Assembly (NCBI RefSeq): GCF_900289045.1
Contig: NZ_LT985188.1
Span: 186,001-250,000, forward strand
Reading direction: 5' to 3'
Source: Micropruina glycogenica
GTDB taxonomy: Bacteria; Actinomycetota; Actinomycetes; Propionibacteriales; Propionibacteriaceae
DNA: 64,000 bases
The notes below the pieces were generated by a model. The model worked only from the letters and a program-made list of their open reading frames with translations, was not told where the DNA came from and ran no database searches. This document shows positions 17,607 through 26,338 of the stretch, in pieces. The translations under genes and the position numbers were made by a program. Numbering within the stretch: the stretch's first letter is position 1; each line of letters starts with the position of its first letter.

Positions 17607-18344
17607 TCACGCGTAACGGCGGGCCACCTCGATCGCCCGCGCCCCGTAGCCGCCGCCGAACAGGTCCGCGTGTACCAGTAGCGGGTGCAGCTGGTGCAGG
17701 CCGATCAGCTCGCGCCAGCCGCCCGGCAGCCAGGTGGACGCCTCGTCGTACGCTGCGTGAATGCGGGCCAGGTGCGGCGTGCCGAACAGGGCCAGCATCG
17801 CCAGGTCGGTGAGCCGGTGGCCGCCGTGCGCTGCCGGATCGATCAGCACCACTCCGCTCGGCGACCACAGCACGTTGCCCGACCACAGGTCACCGTGCAG
17901 CCGTGCCGGGGGAGCGTCGTCGTCGAACTCGCCCGCCGCCAGCCGGTCGACCACCCGGGTCAATGCCGGGTCGTGCAGACCTGCCCGGAGGGCGTGGTGC
18001 AGCAGGCGGTCCTCGGCGTACCAGACGCCCCAACCAGCGGCGGGTGTGGCGCGCAGCGGCAGGGGAGCGTCACCGATCCAGCCGAGGCCGGGGCCGCCGT
18101 CGGGGCCGACGCCGAACCACGAAGCGCCGGCGTCGTGGGTGCGGACGAGCTGTCGTCCGAACTGCTCGGCGGCCTGCGCCTTGGCCGGGCCCGTCTCGAC
18201 CCGGTCGATCACCAACCGGGTGCGACTCACGTCGTGCACGCCCACCACGGGCACCCCACCGGGCACGGCCAGCCACCGCAGACCGGCCGCCTCGGCGGCG
18301 AAGAAGCCCTCGGGCGCGTCGGCTCGGGTCTTGGTGTAGGCCAC
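17607..18344 (-). CDS. Fructosamine kinase family protein
   Basis: A 245-residue kinase of the fructosamine-3-kinase / ketosamine kinase family, which phosphorylates sugars attached to amines so that glycation can be undone. Catalytic loop RLHGDLWSGNVLW and metal motif LIDPAAHGGHRLTDLAML are diagnostic; APEGFFAAEAAGLRWL is the conserved N-terminal helix. GTG at 18344 gives the family-typical N-terminus (VAYTKTRADAPEGFF); ATG at 18410 adds 22 residues with no visible homology or ribosome site. Stands alone between convergent and divergent neighbours. Confidence 0.83.
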   Translation of the reverse strand: MAYTKTRADAPEGFFAAEAAGLRWLAVPGGVPVVGVHDVSRTRLVIDRVETGPAKAQAAEQFGRQLVRTHDAGASWFGVGPDGGPGLGWIGDAPLPLRATPAAGWGVWYAEDRLLHHALRAGLHDPALTRVVDRLAAGEFDDDAPPARLHGDLWSGNVLWSPSGVVLIDPAAHGGHRLTDLAMLALFGTPHLARIHAAYDEASTWLPGGWRELIGLHQLHPLLVHADLFGGGYGARAIEVARRYA

Positions 18345-18491
18345 GAGCCCGAGCCTAAGGCGTGCACGAGCCGCGGCTCCGACCCGATCATGAGCGGCCC
18401 ATTCTGACATCGCCTGGTTGACCGTGACAGGGCTCGGCGCGTCGCGGGGTTACGCCCGCACTGGAGCCGGGATTTCAGAATCGTCGAGGGG

Positions 18492-18505
18492 TGAGAGGTC
18501 TCTCA
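18492..18505. promoter_or_regulatory. Candidate response-regulator operator 1
   Basis: TGAGAG-GT-CTCTCA, a perfect 6-bp inverted repeat 77 bp before the start of the small exported protein. The same pattern occurs at 20194-20207 and 22775-22788. Confidence 0.5.
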
Positions 18506-18581
18506 TGGTGCTCTCCGCAGGGGCTCACGACGGCTTGGTTTGGTTGAGATCAAGCAAGCAATCCGATCGAGAGGAACAATC

Positions 18582-18941
18582 ATGAAGCTTCACACCAGCA
18601 CCGCCGCCTGGGTAGTCACCGGCGCTCTCGGCCTGACCGCACTGTCGGGCGCCGCGCACGCCTTCGCCCAGCACCCTGAGTTGTCCGGGTTGGCCGCCGT
18701 GGCCGTCGCCGGTGCGCCCAGCCTGACCGGCTCGGACCAGTCCGCTCCCCAGGCCAACACCGCACTGACCGCGAACACCGCTCCGACGGCCAACACGGCG
18801 CCGACCGCGAACACCCCGGTGTCTGCCGTGACCCCGCCCACGGCGAACACCCCGAACTCGCCCAATACCCCGAACTCGCCGAACACCCCGAACACCCCCA
18901 ACTCGCCCAACTCGGCACCGTCCGCCCCCAGCGCGGGCTGA
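18582..18941 (+). CDS. Small exported Asn/Thr/Pro-rich repeat protein
   Basis: A 119-residue protein. Residues 1-~29 (MKLHTSTAAWVVTGALGLTA...AHAFA) form a signal peptide. The mature part has TANTAP units and then NSPNTP units, with no Cys and few charged residues, so it is probably unstructured at or outside the cell surface. GAGGAAC precedes the ATG. A TGAGAG-N2-CTCTCA operator lies upstream, so it is probably controlled by the two-component system at 20.6-22.7 kb. No family recognised. Confidence 0.72.
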   Translation: MKLHTSTAAWVVTGALGLTALSGAAHAFAQHPELSGLAAVAVAGAPSLTGSDQSAPQANTALTANTAPTANTAPTANTPVSAVTPPTANTPNSPNTPNSPNTPNTPNSPNSAPSAPSAG

Positions 18942-18957
18942 TCTCAACACCCACCGG

Positions 18958-18978
18958 ATGCCCGCCCTGTGCGGGCAT
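18958..18978 (+). terminator. Hairpin after the exported repeat protein
   Basis: ATGCCCGC (18958-18965) pairs with GCGGGCAT (18971-18978) over 5 nt, 16 nt past the stop. Confidence 0.5.
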
Positions 18979-19020
18979 CCGGCATGCTTGGGGGTATCCA
19001 GGCCGATCGAAGGAGCATGC

Positions 19021-20193
19021 ATGACCCTCGACCGGGCGCTCGCCCTCATCACCTCTGCCGAGGTGGGCGACGTGCTTCAACTGGCCCTGACGGGTGACCC
19101 GTCCGCGCGGTTGCCGGGGTTTCGCTTCGAGCTCGACAAGGTGCATCACCGCCCGGGCGCCGACGTCAGCGCCGTCTACCGAATCTGGTACGACCTGCCG
19201 TCCGCTCAGGCGCGCACCGAGGAGTGGCTGGGCCTGACGTCCGCAGCTGTCACCGAAGGCGTCGCGACGCTGGTGCACAACGACTTGGTGCTGCGGGCCT
19301 GGCGGCACCCCGCCGATCCACGTTTGCCGGGGCTGGTGTCGGCCTGCAACGCCGAGGTGGTCGGCGGCTGGCTGGGGGCGCCGGTCGAGTTGGAGACGTT
19401 GGCGTACCGTCCACTGCGCCGCGCGGTGCTGGCGGCTCGGGGCAGCCGTCCAGGCTTCGTCAAGGTGCTGAGGCCCGACAAGGCACCGGGCCTGGCAGAG
19501 CGGCAGCGATTGCTGCACGCAGCCGGCGTCGCTCCAGGCGTGATCGGCGAGCCCGAGCCCGGGGTGGTGATCAGCGAGGTCGCCGAGGGTCGCTCGCTGG
19601 CCCAGGCTCTGGTGGCCTGGCCGGACGACCCCACCCAGCTGCCCTCGCCGCAGTCGCTGGTGGCGCTGCTCGACGCCCTGCCGGCCGAGGCCGTCCGGCT
19701 GCATCGGCGCGGCTCGTGGAGCGACCGCATCGACTTTCACGCCGACGGTGCGATTGCCGCGCTGCCCGAGCTGCGCGACGAGATCGTGGCCGTGCGAGAG
19801 GAACTCAAACGGTTGCTGATCGCGGCCCCGGTGGGCCCGGTGGTGCCCACGCACGGCGACTTCTACGAGGCCAACATCTTCACCGTCGACGGTCGGGCGA
19901 CTTCTGTGATCGACGTCGATTCCGTCGGGCCCGGACGGCGCGACGACGACCTGGCCTGCCTGCTGGGCCACGTGGCGGTGTTGCCGCATCTGTCGCCGCA
20001 GCACTACAGCCGAGTCGCCGAGGTGGTCGAGCAGTGGCGGGCCGACTTCGAACTGAGGGTGCATCCGGCATCTTTGCGGGCGCGCACAGCGGCGGTGATT
20101 CTCAGCCTGGTGGCCGGAGCCGACACCGCCACAGCGCTGGCGCGCCTCGATCTGGCCCGGGCGTGGCTGGTGCGCGCCCAGCAGGCGCTTTGA
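19021..20193 (+). CDS. Aminoglycoside-phosphotransferase-fold kinase
   Basis: A 390-residue APH/choline-kinase-fold protein. The C-terminal lobe has PTHGDFYEANIF (catalytic loop) and VIDVDSVGPGRRDDDLACLLGH (metal Asp). The N-terminal lobe is divergent. Such proteins phosphorylate small molecules; substrate unknown, and antibiotic resistance should not be assumed. AAGGAG lies 6 nt before ATG 19021. The stop region overlaps the second TGAGAG operator. Confidence 0.78.
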   Translation: MTLDRALALITSAEVGDVLQLALTGDPSARLPGFRFELDKVHHRPGADVSAVYRIWYDLPSAQARTEEWLGLTSAAVTEGVATLVHNDLVLRAWRHPADPRLPGLVSACNAEVVGGWLGAPVELETLAYRPLRRAVLAARGSRPGFVKVLRPDKAPGLAERQRLLHAAGVAPGVIGEPEPGVVISEVAEGRSLAQALVAWPDDPTQLPSPQSLVALLDALPAEAVRLHRRGSWSDRIDFHADGAIAALPELRDEIVAVREELKRLLIAAPVGPVVPTHGDFYEANIFTVDGRATSVIDVDSVGPGRRDDDLACLLGHVAVLPHLSPQHYSRVAEVVEQWRADFELRVHPASLRARTAAVILSLVAGADTATALARLDLARAWLVRAQQAL

Positions 20194-20209
20194 TGAGAGT
20201 TCTCTCATC
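20192..20209. promoter_or_regulatory. Candidate response-regulator operator 2
   Basis: GATGAGAGTTCTCTCATC, an 18-bp palindrome centred on TT, overlapping the end of the phosphotransferase gene and 44 bp before the lipoprotein start. Confidence 0.5.
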
Positions 20210-20252
20210 GAGTTCTCCGAGCCACCTCACGGACGCCCGGTTGACTCGCAGC

Positions 20253-20552
20253 ATGGACGCCCCGCATCGTGCGCCGCGCTGGATCGTCACCGGTGTGCTC
20301 GGTCTTGCCGTGCTGGGCACCGCCGGCTGCGCGTCGAGCCCCCCGTCCGTGAGCGAGCAGCTCGGCCCCGCCGTGGTGGTCGCCGGGCCCGCGGAGTCGA
20401 CCCTGTCGCGACCGCCGGCCACGAAGGCGTCTCTGCAGGCCAGCGGGGGTACCGCCACCGACTCTGATTCGGGCGGCGCCAAGAAGGTCACCGCGCCCTC
20501 GCCGCAGACCGTGAACAGCCCGACCACGCCGCCGTCCGCAGCCACGCCGTGA
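20253..20552 (+). CDS. Small putative lipoprotein
   Basis: A 99-residue protein: MDAPHRAPRWIVTGVLGLAVLGTAGC ends in a lipobox (GTAGC), so it is probably lipid-anchored outside the membrane. The rest is Ser/Thr/Pro/Ala-rich and likely disordered. Its signal segment (WIVTGVLGLAVL) resembles that of the exported protein at 18582 (WVVTGALGLTAL), suggesting paralogues. An ATG at 20193 in frame is an alternative. Preceded by operator 2 and convergent with the response regulator. Confidence 0.65.
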   Translation: MDAPHRAPRWIVTGVLGLAVLGTAGCASSPPSVSEQLGPAVVVAGPAESTLSRPPATKASLQASGGTATDSDSGGAKKVTAPSPQTVNSPTTPPSAATP

Positions 20553-20585
20553 TGTGATCGGCCAGCGATATCAACGCGACCGGCT

Positions 20586-21242
20586 TCAGACCAGCCGATA
20601 GCCCATGCCGCGCACGGTTTCGAACCGTTCGGCGCCGAGCTTGCGGCGCAGATAACGTACATAGACGTCGACGACGTTCGAACCCGGGTCGAAGTCGTAG
20701 CCCCACCGCTCGACAACAACTGCTCGCGGCTCAGCACCTGGCCGGGGTTGGTCAGAAAGGCTTCGGCCGAGGTGACCTCGCGGGCCGACAGGTCGACCTC
20801 ACGATCGCCCACCCGCGCCGCGTGCGCAGGTCGAGGCTGAGGCCACCGTGGCTCAGCGTGCTGGCCGCCGCGCCCGCATTCGAGTCGCTGCGCAGCCGCA
20901 GCCGAACCCGGGCCAGCAGCTCCTCGAAGCTGAACGGTTTCGCCATGTAGTCTCGGCACCGCACTCGAGGCCGGCGACGGTGTCGGTGACGGACGATCGC
21001 GCGGTCAGCATGATCACCGGCGTGGTGACGCCCTGACCCCGCAGCCGGTGGAGCACCTCGAAGCCGTCGATGTCGGGCAGGCCGACGTCGAGGATCACCA
21101 GGTCGAAGTCGTCCGTCACCGCGAGCTGGGCACCGATCGCGCCACTGCTCTCGATGTGGCTGCTGTACCCGGCCGCCTTCAGCCCTTTGGCGACGAAGGC
21201 GGCGATGCGCGGCTCGTCCTCGATGATCAGAATCTGGCTCAC
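20586..21242 (-). pseudogene. OmpR-family response regulator with three frameshifts
   Basis: Starts with GTG 21242, overlapping the kinase stop. Frame 1 encodes a full receiver start: ILIIEDEPRIAAF, phospho-acceptor LVILDVGLPDIDGFEV, then VIMLTAR. Near 20952 one base is missing, and the protein continues in another frame as YMAKPFSFEELLARVRLRLR. Near 20818 and 20707 further single-base losses occur, with [23 protein letters not shown] and finally the wing [11 protein letters not shown]...GMGYRLV in successive frames. Every segment is otherwise well conserved. Either three recent mutations or assembly error; if the sequence is right, the regulator has lost its DNA-binding domain. Confidence 0.8.
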
Positions 21243-22729
21243 GCGATGGCCTCCTGGCTCGGTCGGTTCGGTGCGGCCGCCTGCAGCGGCAGCACGAGGG
21301 TGATGGTGCTGCCCAGATCCGGAGTCGATTCGATGTCGACCCGGCCGCCGTGGGCGGTCACGATCTTGTCGACGATGGCCAGGCCGAGCCCGGCGCCGTC
21401 GGCGCGCAGGGCAGCGGTCGAGCCGCGTCCGAACCGGGCCAGCACCCGTTCACGCTCGTCGGGGGCGATGCCGACGCCCTGGTCGCGCACCCACAGCCGC
21501 AGCTCACCGAGGCGTACCGCGCTGCCGAGCGCGATCGGCGTGTCGTCGGGCGAGTACTTCACGGCGTTGGACGCCAGCTGCAGCCACGCCTGTGCGATGC
21601 GCTGGGCGTCGAGCGCTGCCTCGACGTCGGCCAGCTGATCGAGGGTCCAGCGCCGCTGGGCGAGCGCGCGCGCCTTCTCGAGGGTCTCGTCGGTGAGCCG
21701 GCCGACGTCGGTGGGGGACGGTTGCACGAAGTCGGTCCGCTCGGCCTTGGCCAGGGTGAGCAGGTCGTCGACCAGTCGAACCATGCGGTCGATCTCGTCG
21801 AGGGCCAGGGTGCGGGTGGCGCGCACGTCGTGCGGGAGGTCGGCGTCCATCAACTCGAGGTGCCCCCGCACGATCGTGACGGGGGTGCGCAGCTCGTGAC
21901 CCACGTCATCGAGCAGCTGGCGCTGGCTGCCGATGGCCGATTTGAGCCGGTCGAGCATGGCGTTGACGGTGCCGGCCAGTGCGGACAGGTCGTCGTTGCC
22001 CTGCACCGGAATGCGCCGGCTCAGATCGTGCTCGGTGATGTCTTCGGCGGTGGTGCGCAGCAGCCTGATCTGGCGCAGCAGCCTTCCGACCAGAAGCCAG
22101 ATCAAGAAGCCGACCACGACCAGCGAACCTGTCGCGACCAGGGCATATGTGACGTAGGTGCCCTGCAGCAGCAGTTCTTCGGCACGCATGTCGAAGACGT
22201 GCACCAGCGCCCCGGTCTCGGTCGGAGAACGCACCGGAATCACCGCGAAGAAGTAGTCGTGCTGAGCGGTCTGCAGCCGGCTGCGGGTCACCTGGTCGAG
22301 CGCGCTCAGGGGTAGCACGGCGGCGACGAACTCGGGGTCGAGCTCGGGCCGCAACGGCACGCCTTCGGGGGCGGTCCAGGCCACCTTGCCGTTGATCACG
22401 CCCAGCGCGCTCTCGTTGGTGGCCAGCACATGACGCTGCATCGCCGTGCGCAGCAGCTCGTCGAGGCTCGATTCAAGGAACGGACGCCCGGTGGAGTCGA
22501 CACCTTGAGCCGACAGCACGCGGAACTCTTCGACGGAGCGGTCGAGGTAACCCTGTACACGCTGCTCGGTGAGTGCGCGTTCGAGCGAGTACGCGGTGAG
22601 CCCGGCGATGGTCAGGGCGAGTGCGGTGAGGCCGATCACGGCGAGGATCACCCGGCTGCGCACGGTGGCCAGCCGGACCCGCCACAGTGATGGTCCGGGC
22701 GGAGCTGGTTCTCGCTTCGCTCGGGCCAT
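21239..22729 (-). CDS. Sensor histidine kinase
   Basis: A 496-residue membrane kinase. One hydrophobic segment at ~25-47 and another at ~195-217 flank an extracytoplasmic sensor; a HAMP region follows (RLLRTTAEDITEHDLSRRI). The H-box is LLDDVGHELRTPVTIVRGHLEL; the N-box QLASNAVKYSP, G1 DQGVGIAPDERERV and GLGLAIV complete the ATPase. Its stop overlaps the regulator by 4 nt. Operator 3 lies 46 bp upstream of the ATG, suggesting autoregulation. Signal unknown. Confidence 0.92.
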   Translation of the reverse strand: MARAKREPAPPGPSLWRVRLATVRSRVILAVIGLTALALTIAGLTAYSLERALTEQRVQGYLDRSVEEFRVLSAQGVDSTGRPFLESSLDELLRTAMQRHVLATNESALGVINGKVAWTAPEGVPLRPELDPEFVAAVLPLSALDQVTRSRLQTAQHDYFFAVIPVRSPTETGALVHVFDMRAEELLLQGTYVTYALVATGSLVVVGFLIWLLVGRLLRQIRLLRTTAEDITEHDLSRRIPVQGNDDLSALAGTVNAMLDRLKSAIGSQRQLLDDVGHELRTPVTIVRGHLELMDADLPHDVRATRTLALDEIDRMVRLVDDLLTLAKAERTDFVQPSPTDVGRLTDETLEKARALAQRRWTLDQLADVEAALDAQRIAQAWLQLASNAVKYSPDDTPIALGSAVRLGELRLWVRDQGVGIAPDERERVLARFGRGSTAALRADGAGLGLAIVDKIVTAHGGRVDIESTPDLGSTITLVLPLQAAAPNRPSQEAIA

Positions 22730-22774
22730 GGTTCATTGTGCCAAAGCGGCCATTGCCCGCCGCTGAGTCAGGAG

Positions 22775-22788
22775 TGAGAGACCTCTCA
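22775..22788. promoter_or_regulatory. Candidate response-regulator operator 3
   Basis: TGAGAG-AC-CTCTCA upstream of the kinase-regulator operon; same pattern as operators 1 and 2. Confidence 0.5.
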
Positions 22789-22831
22789 TGAAAGCACAGA
22801 CGCCCCGGATCTCTCCGAGGCGTCATGGGTG

Positions 22832-22905
22832 TGGCCAGGACCGGGGTCGAACCGGTGACCTTTCACTTTTCAGGCGAACGCTACTACCAGCTGAGCTACC
22901 TGGCC
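22832..22905 (-). tRNA. tRNA-Phe(GAA)
   Basis: The minus strand reads GGCCAGGTAGCTCAGCTGGT... with anticodon loop CTGAAAA (GAA), T-loop GGTTCGACC and a matching acceptor stem GGCCAGG/CCTGGCC. CCA is not encoded. Confidence 0.95.
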
Positions 22906-22928
22906 CGATGAGCGATACCGCCGCTCAG

Positions 22929-23002
22929 CGACCCCGACGGGACTCGAACCCGCGACCTCCGCCGTGACAGGGCGGCGCGCTAACCAACTGCGCTACGGGG
23001 CC
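22929..23002 (-). tRNA. tRNA-Asp(GTC)
   Basis: GGCCCCGTAGCGCAGTTGGT..., anticodon arm CCGCCCTGTCACGGCGG with GTC, T-loop GGTTCGAGT, discriminator G as expected for Asp. Lies 23 bp upstream of tRNA-Phe in the same orientation. Confidence 0.95.
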
Positions 23003-23272
23003 TTGACAGGCCTCACCGGTCGTTTCCGACCGGCCCCGAAACTATAACAGCCCCTTGCAGAGGGGTGGAAATCGCCCGTCCGTCTGCCCGAGCGGGCCCG
23101 ATCAGGCTCGCTGCTGGTGCAGCTGACGATGGTGACCGGGGCGGTTCGGCAGAGTGTGGACGGGCTGTTTCACCGCCGGGCGGCGGCCTGCGAGCTGCCC
23201 CGGCAGCCACGCACGCGAGACCCGACCGTCGCCGGCTGCAGCGCCTCCGGCGGGTCGCCCCCACAGGTCGAC

Positions 23273-23701
23273 TTAGGCAGCCGGCGCTCGAGCGCGCCGC
23301 TTGCGCGGCAGCCGTCTGCGCACCTTCGCCCACAGCGCGTCAGCCTGGTCACCGGTGACCAACACGCTGCCGAACCGGAGCAACGGCAACTTCAGGTGCT
23401 CGCGAATGTCGGCCAGCGGCACCGGCTCGATCGAGGTCAGGTGTGCAGCCCGCCGATGTGCCTCGCTCTGGCCGGGCACTTCTTCGGGCTGGTCGCCGGT
23501 CACCTCGCCGGTGCCCGTCACCGCACGTAGGGCCGGACCGTCGGGGTGCGACTCGCGCGGCGAGTAGAGCACCAGGCGATCGCCCACATTCATCCGGGCC
23601 AGCACGGCCCGTTTGCCGCTGGAGGTGCGCACGAAGCCATCGGCCACCGCCGCACGCACATCGTCGGCGGCGAGCACGATCACCCACGTTCGATCTGTCA
23701 T
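23273..23701 (-). CDS. EVE-domain protein
   Basis: A 142-residue protein. TWVIVLAADDVRAAVADGF, then LARMNVGDRLVLYSPRES, fit the EVE (PUA-like) fold, whose members bind modified bases in DNA or RNA. It sits between tRNA-Asp and tRNA-Glu, so a tRNA or rRNA modification link is possible but unproven. The C-terminus is basic (RRRLPRKRRAR). The 230 bp between tRNA-Asp and its stop shows no convincing gene. Confidence 0.65.
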   Translation of the reverse strand: MTDRTWVIVLAADDVRAAVADGFVRTSSGKRAVLARMNVGDRLVLYSPRESHPDGPALRAVTGTGEVTGDQPEEVPGQSEAHRRAAHLTSIEPVPLADIREHLKLPLLRFGSVLVTGDQADALWAKVRRRLPRKRRARAPAA

Positions 23702-23765
23702 GCCCGAAGTGTGCGACCGGCATGCGGAAAGTGTTCAGAATCGCTGGACGCGGTTGAAACCCTGG

Positions 23766-23838
23766 CATCCCCAACGGGATTCGAACCCGCGCTGCCGCCT
23801 TGAAAGGGCGGTGTCCTAGGCCGCTAGACGATGGGGAC
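23766..23838 (-). tRNA. tRNA-Glu(TTC)
   Basis: GTCCCCATCGTCTAGCGGCC..., anticodon arm CCGCCCTTTCAAGGCGG with TTC, T-loop GGTTCGAAT, acceptor GTCCCCA/TGGGGAT. Confidence 0.95.
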
Positions 23839-24020
23839 CTGACCGCCCAACCATACCGGGCGGAGGTTGGCGCACCCAAACGCGAGCACTCGCGGGCGGT
23901 CGGTACACCGCTCGTCCCCGGGAGCAGTGAAATACTGGACGCTGTCGCAGGGCGAGGTCTCGCATCAACCAGCGTGCAAAGATCCTGAAATGATGAATTG
24001 GGTGAGCGACTACCGCACCC

Positions 24021-24540
24021 GTGCCTGCCGGCATTCCGTTGCCCGCCGGAATCGAGCAGTTGCCCGACCTCGGGCCTGACGTGGTGGGCACCCGTCCGCG
24101 CCAGGTCTGGGCGATCATGGTCTGGTTCTCGGTCGTGCTGATGCTCGGGTTGACGGTGCTGTTCGTCTTCGTGGCGCTCGGGCCGCGCGCTTCGGGTGCC
24201 GGGCCGTGGATCGGCGTGCTGATCTGCGTGGCCGTCACCGCTGCCCTGGCCTGGTTCGCGACCACCATCGGCAAGCCCATTCTGATCATCCGACTCAGAG
24301 GCCGTCCGAACCCTGGCGCTGATCGGCAAGGAGGCGATCCCGTTGCGCTCCATCACCGGCCTCAGCAGGGGAGTGGGCGGTCGTTCGTTGCTGCTCGACG
24401 TCGCCGGCGCCGTCCAGGCCGACGCCAAGCCGGGCAAGAAGAAGTCGATTATCATCAGCAACATTCACACCTACCGGGTCGCGCCCGGCGACCTGATGAA
24501 CTACATCGCCGCCCGCGCTCGCGCGTCGCACCAAGGGTAG
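24021..24540 (+). pseudogene. Two-TM membrane protein with a one-base frameshift
   Basis: GTG at 24021 opens a frame with two hydrophobic helices (VWAIMVWFSVVLMLGLTVLF and WIGVLICVAVTAALAWF). At about 24291 an extra C shifts the frame; removing it restores KPILIIDSEAVRTLALIGKEAIPLRSITG, continuing to a stop at 24540. The cytoplasmic part looks like a PH/bPH2-type domain by pattern (strand-rich, IPLRSITG), a weak guess. Intact length would be about 172 residues. Decay or sequencing error cannot be told apart. Confidence 0.6.
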
Positions 24541-24592
24541 GGAAGGACTGCCTGCCGTTGGTGGAGCCTGTTCTAGGCCTCGTGCGGTCTCG

Positions 24593-24633
24593 GGTCTCGA
24601 CGAGCTCGACCAGCGGTCTCGACGAGCTCGGCC
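24593..24633. repeat. Two GGTCTCGACGAGCTCG repeats
   Basis: Two 19-bp copies (24593-24611, 24615-24633), reverse-complement orientation of the GGTCGAGC family, between convergent genes. Confidence 0.55.
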
Positions 24634-24672
24634 AAGCGTGTTGTCGACGCGCTCGCCCCACGAAACCGTGAA

Positions 24673-24701
24673 CCCGCCCGACTCATGCGAGTTCGGGCGG
24701 G
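24673..24701. terminator. Hairpin between convergent genes
   Basis: CCCGCCCGA (24673-24681) pairs with TCGGGCGGG (24693-24701) over an 11-nt loop, 28 bp before the stop of the minus-strand SH3b gene. Confidence 0.55.
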
Positions 24702-24729
24702 CTCTTCCTCGGGGGGATTGAGGAAGTCT

Positions 24730-26130
24730 TCACGGCGAGTACACCGACACGTGCACGTGGTCCATGTGGTTGGCGGTGTCGCCGCCGCGGTCTGACATCG
24801 CGCGCCAGCCGGTGGTGGGGTTGGTGTTGCGCTCGACGTTCCACTGCCGCTGCCGCCAGATCAGGTAGTGCACGTGCAGCCGCTTGTAGTTGTCTTGCAG
24901 GTAGCGGGCGATGGCGCTGCCCAGCGCCTTGCCGGCCGCGGTCTTGTACGAGGGAATCATGATGTCGATGGCCCGTCCGCCGGGGTGATCGGACGAGTAC
25001 GAACTCGACATGCGCCAGCCGTACATGGTCTTGATCTGGGGGAACTTGACCCTGATCTCACGCACGATCGCCTTCGCGTAGGCGTTGGTGCGATCGAGGC
25101 TGGTGCTGCCCAGGCTGCCGGTGTCGGTGACCGGCGCGGACGCCGTGCTCGGCTTGGTCTTCGACAGGTACGCCGAGTAGGCCCAGGCCACGCCGCCGTT
25201 GAAGATCACCTGCGTGCGCGTGCTGGTGGTCTTGCCGGTGGCCAGCAGCACGGTGCCCTGCGTGACGCTGCCGAGCACGGTGCCGGTCGATGCCGAGGTG
25301 GCGCGCACGTTCACTTCGTCTACCGCCACGTACCGCTTGCCGGCCGACTTCGGAAACGTTGGCACGCCCGCGCCGGGCACGGTTTTCAGGTAACCGCTGA
25401 GCACCCACACGGTGGTGCCGTCGTGCACGATCTGGCTGTAGCTGACCGAATGGGTGCCGGTCAGTGAGACGGTCGAGCCGGAGGGCAGCGTGCCTGCCGA
25501 GGTCGCGTCGATGTCGGGGGTCTGGCGCATCGCCAGTGCCGCGGTGGTGGTGGCCTTGTAGGCAACCGTGGGCGAGGTGATGGACGGTGGGTCGGCCAGG
25601 TACTTGGTCGAGAGCCAGTTGGTGGCGCCGTCGATGGTCACCTGTGCGAAAGAGCCGCTGACCAGGCCCGTGGTCGCAACGGTGGTGCCCTTGGCGACCA
25701 CCTTCACGATCGAGGCGTCGAGGCTGGGGGCCGAGCGCAGGTTCAGGTCTGACGTGGTCACCTTGGTGGCTGCGGCGCCGGTTGTCGTGGGGCTGGGGGT
25801 CGGCGTCGTGGGGCTGGGGGTCGGCGTCGTGGTGGTCGGAGTGGCCTTCAGGTAGGTGCCCGACACGTAGCCGGTGGCGCCCTTGAACGTCACCTGAACC
25901 CAGCCGCTGGCGATGGGCGCCCCGGTGATCGACGCCCCTTGGGCGAGTGTGCCGAGTACCGGGTACGTCGTGGCCGGGCCCGACCTGACGTTGACCGCGC
26001 CGATGGCGACGTAGGGTGTCGCGGCGTCCGCGTGGCCGGCGAACACCACGCCGCCGAGCCCGAAGCTGAGGGCGACGCTGGTTGCGACCGCGACAACCGC
26101 GCGGGTGGCGGCGTTCGTGCGCTGGTGCAT
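24730..26130 (-). CDS. Exported SH3b-repeat protein with M15-like (ARB_07466-type) C-terminal domain
   Basis: A 466-residue protein. Residues 1-~37 are a signal peptide ending AGHADA. Four bacterial SH3 domains follow at about 40-95, 120-180, 190-250 and 265-325, each with an N-V-R/N-L-R-S start and a final W or Y strand; the first two are joined by a Thr-Pro-Ser linker with a PTPSPTT repeat. The C-terminal ~110 residues contain YGWRMSSSYSSDHPGGRAIDIM and NHMDHVHVSVY, giving the His-Asp-His set of M15-like peptidase folds. Probably a cell-wall-binding hydrolase or cargo; activity inferred. Confidence 0.82.
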   Translation of the reverse strand: MHQRTNAATRAVVAVATSVALSFGLGGVVFAGHADAATPYVAIGAVNVRSGPATTYPVLGTLAQGASITGAPIASGWVQVTFKGATGYVSGTYLKATPTTTTPTPSPTTPTPSPTTTGAAATKVTTSDLNLRSAPSLDASIVKVVAKGTTVATTGLVSGSFAQVTIDGATNWLSTKYLADPPSITSPTVAYKATTTAALAMRQTPDIDATSAGTLPSGSTVSLTGTHSVSYSQIVHDGTTVWVLSGYLKTVPGAGVPTFPKSAGKRYVAVDEVNVRATSASTGTVLGSVTQGTVLLATGKTTSTRTQVIFNGGVAWAYSAYLSKTKPSTASAPVTDTGSLGSTSLDRTNAYAKAIVREIRVKFPQIKTMYGWRMSSSYSSDHPGGRAIDIMIPSYKTAAGKALGSAIARYLQDNYKRLHVHYLIWRQRQWNVERNTNPTTGWRAMSDRGGDTANHMDHVHVSVYSP

Positions 26131-26326
26131 GCCTGTCGTCCACCCCTTCGTCGTCGACGGTCGGCTGCTGGTCGCGTCGTCCCAACTGTCACAGCAGCCT
26201 CAGATTGCGCAGGACTCTACGCACGGGTGGACGGCGCCAACAACAGGTTTGGCGGCAGGGCAAGTCGACACGCCGTGAAAGCGCGAGAAACTACAGTTAT
26301 GTCATTAATTCCTCGGAGGCTCTGTC

Positions 26327-26332
26327 TAGAGT
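26327..26332 (+). promoter_or_regulatory. -10 box of the mini-zincin gene (leaderless)
   Basis: TAGAGT ends 6 nt before the ATG at 26339. Confidence 0.45.
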
Positions 26333-26338
26333 GGCTTC

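Noticed and set aside
19021-20193. Aminoglycoside resistance gene
   Set aside because: The fold is shared by many kinases; only the catalytic loop is recognisable, and nothing points to antibiotics.
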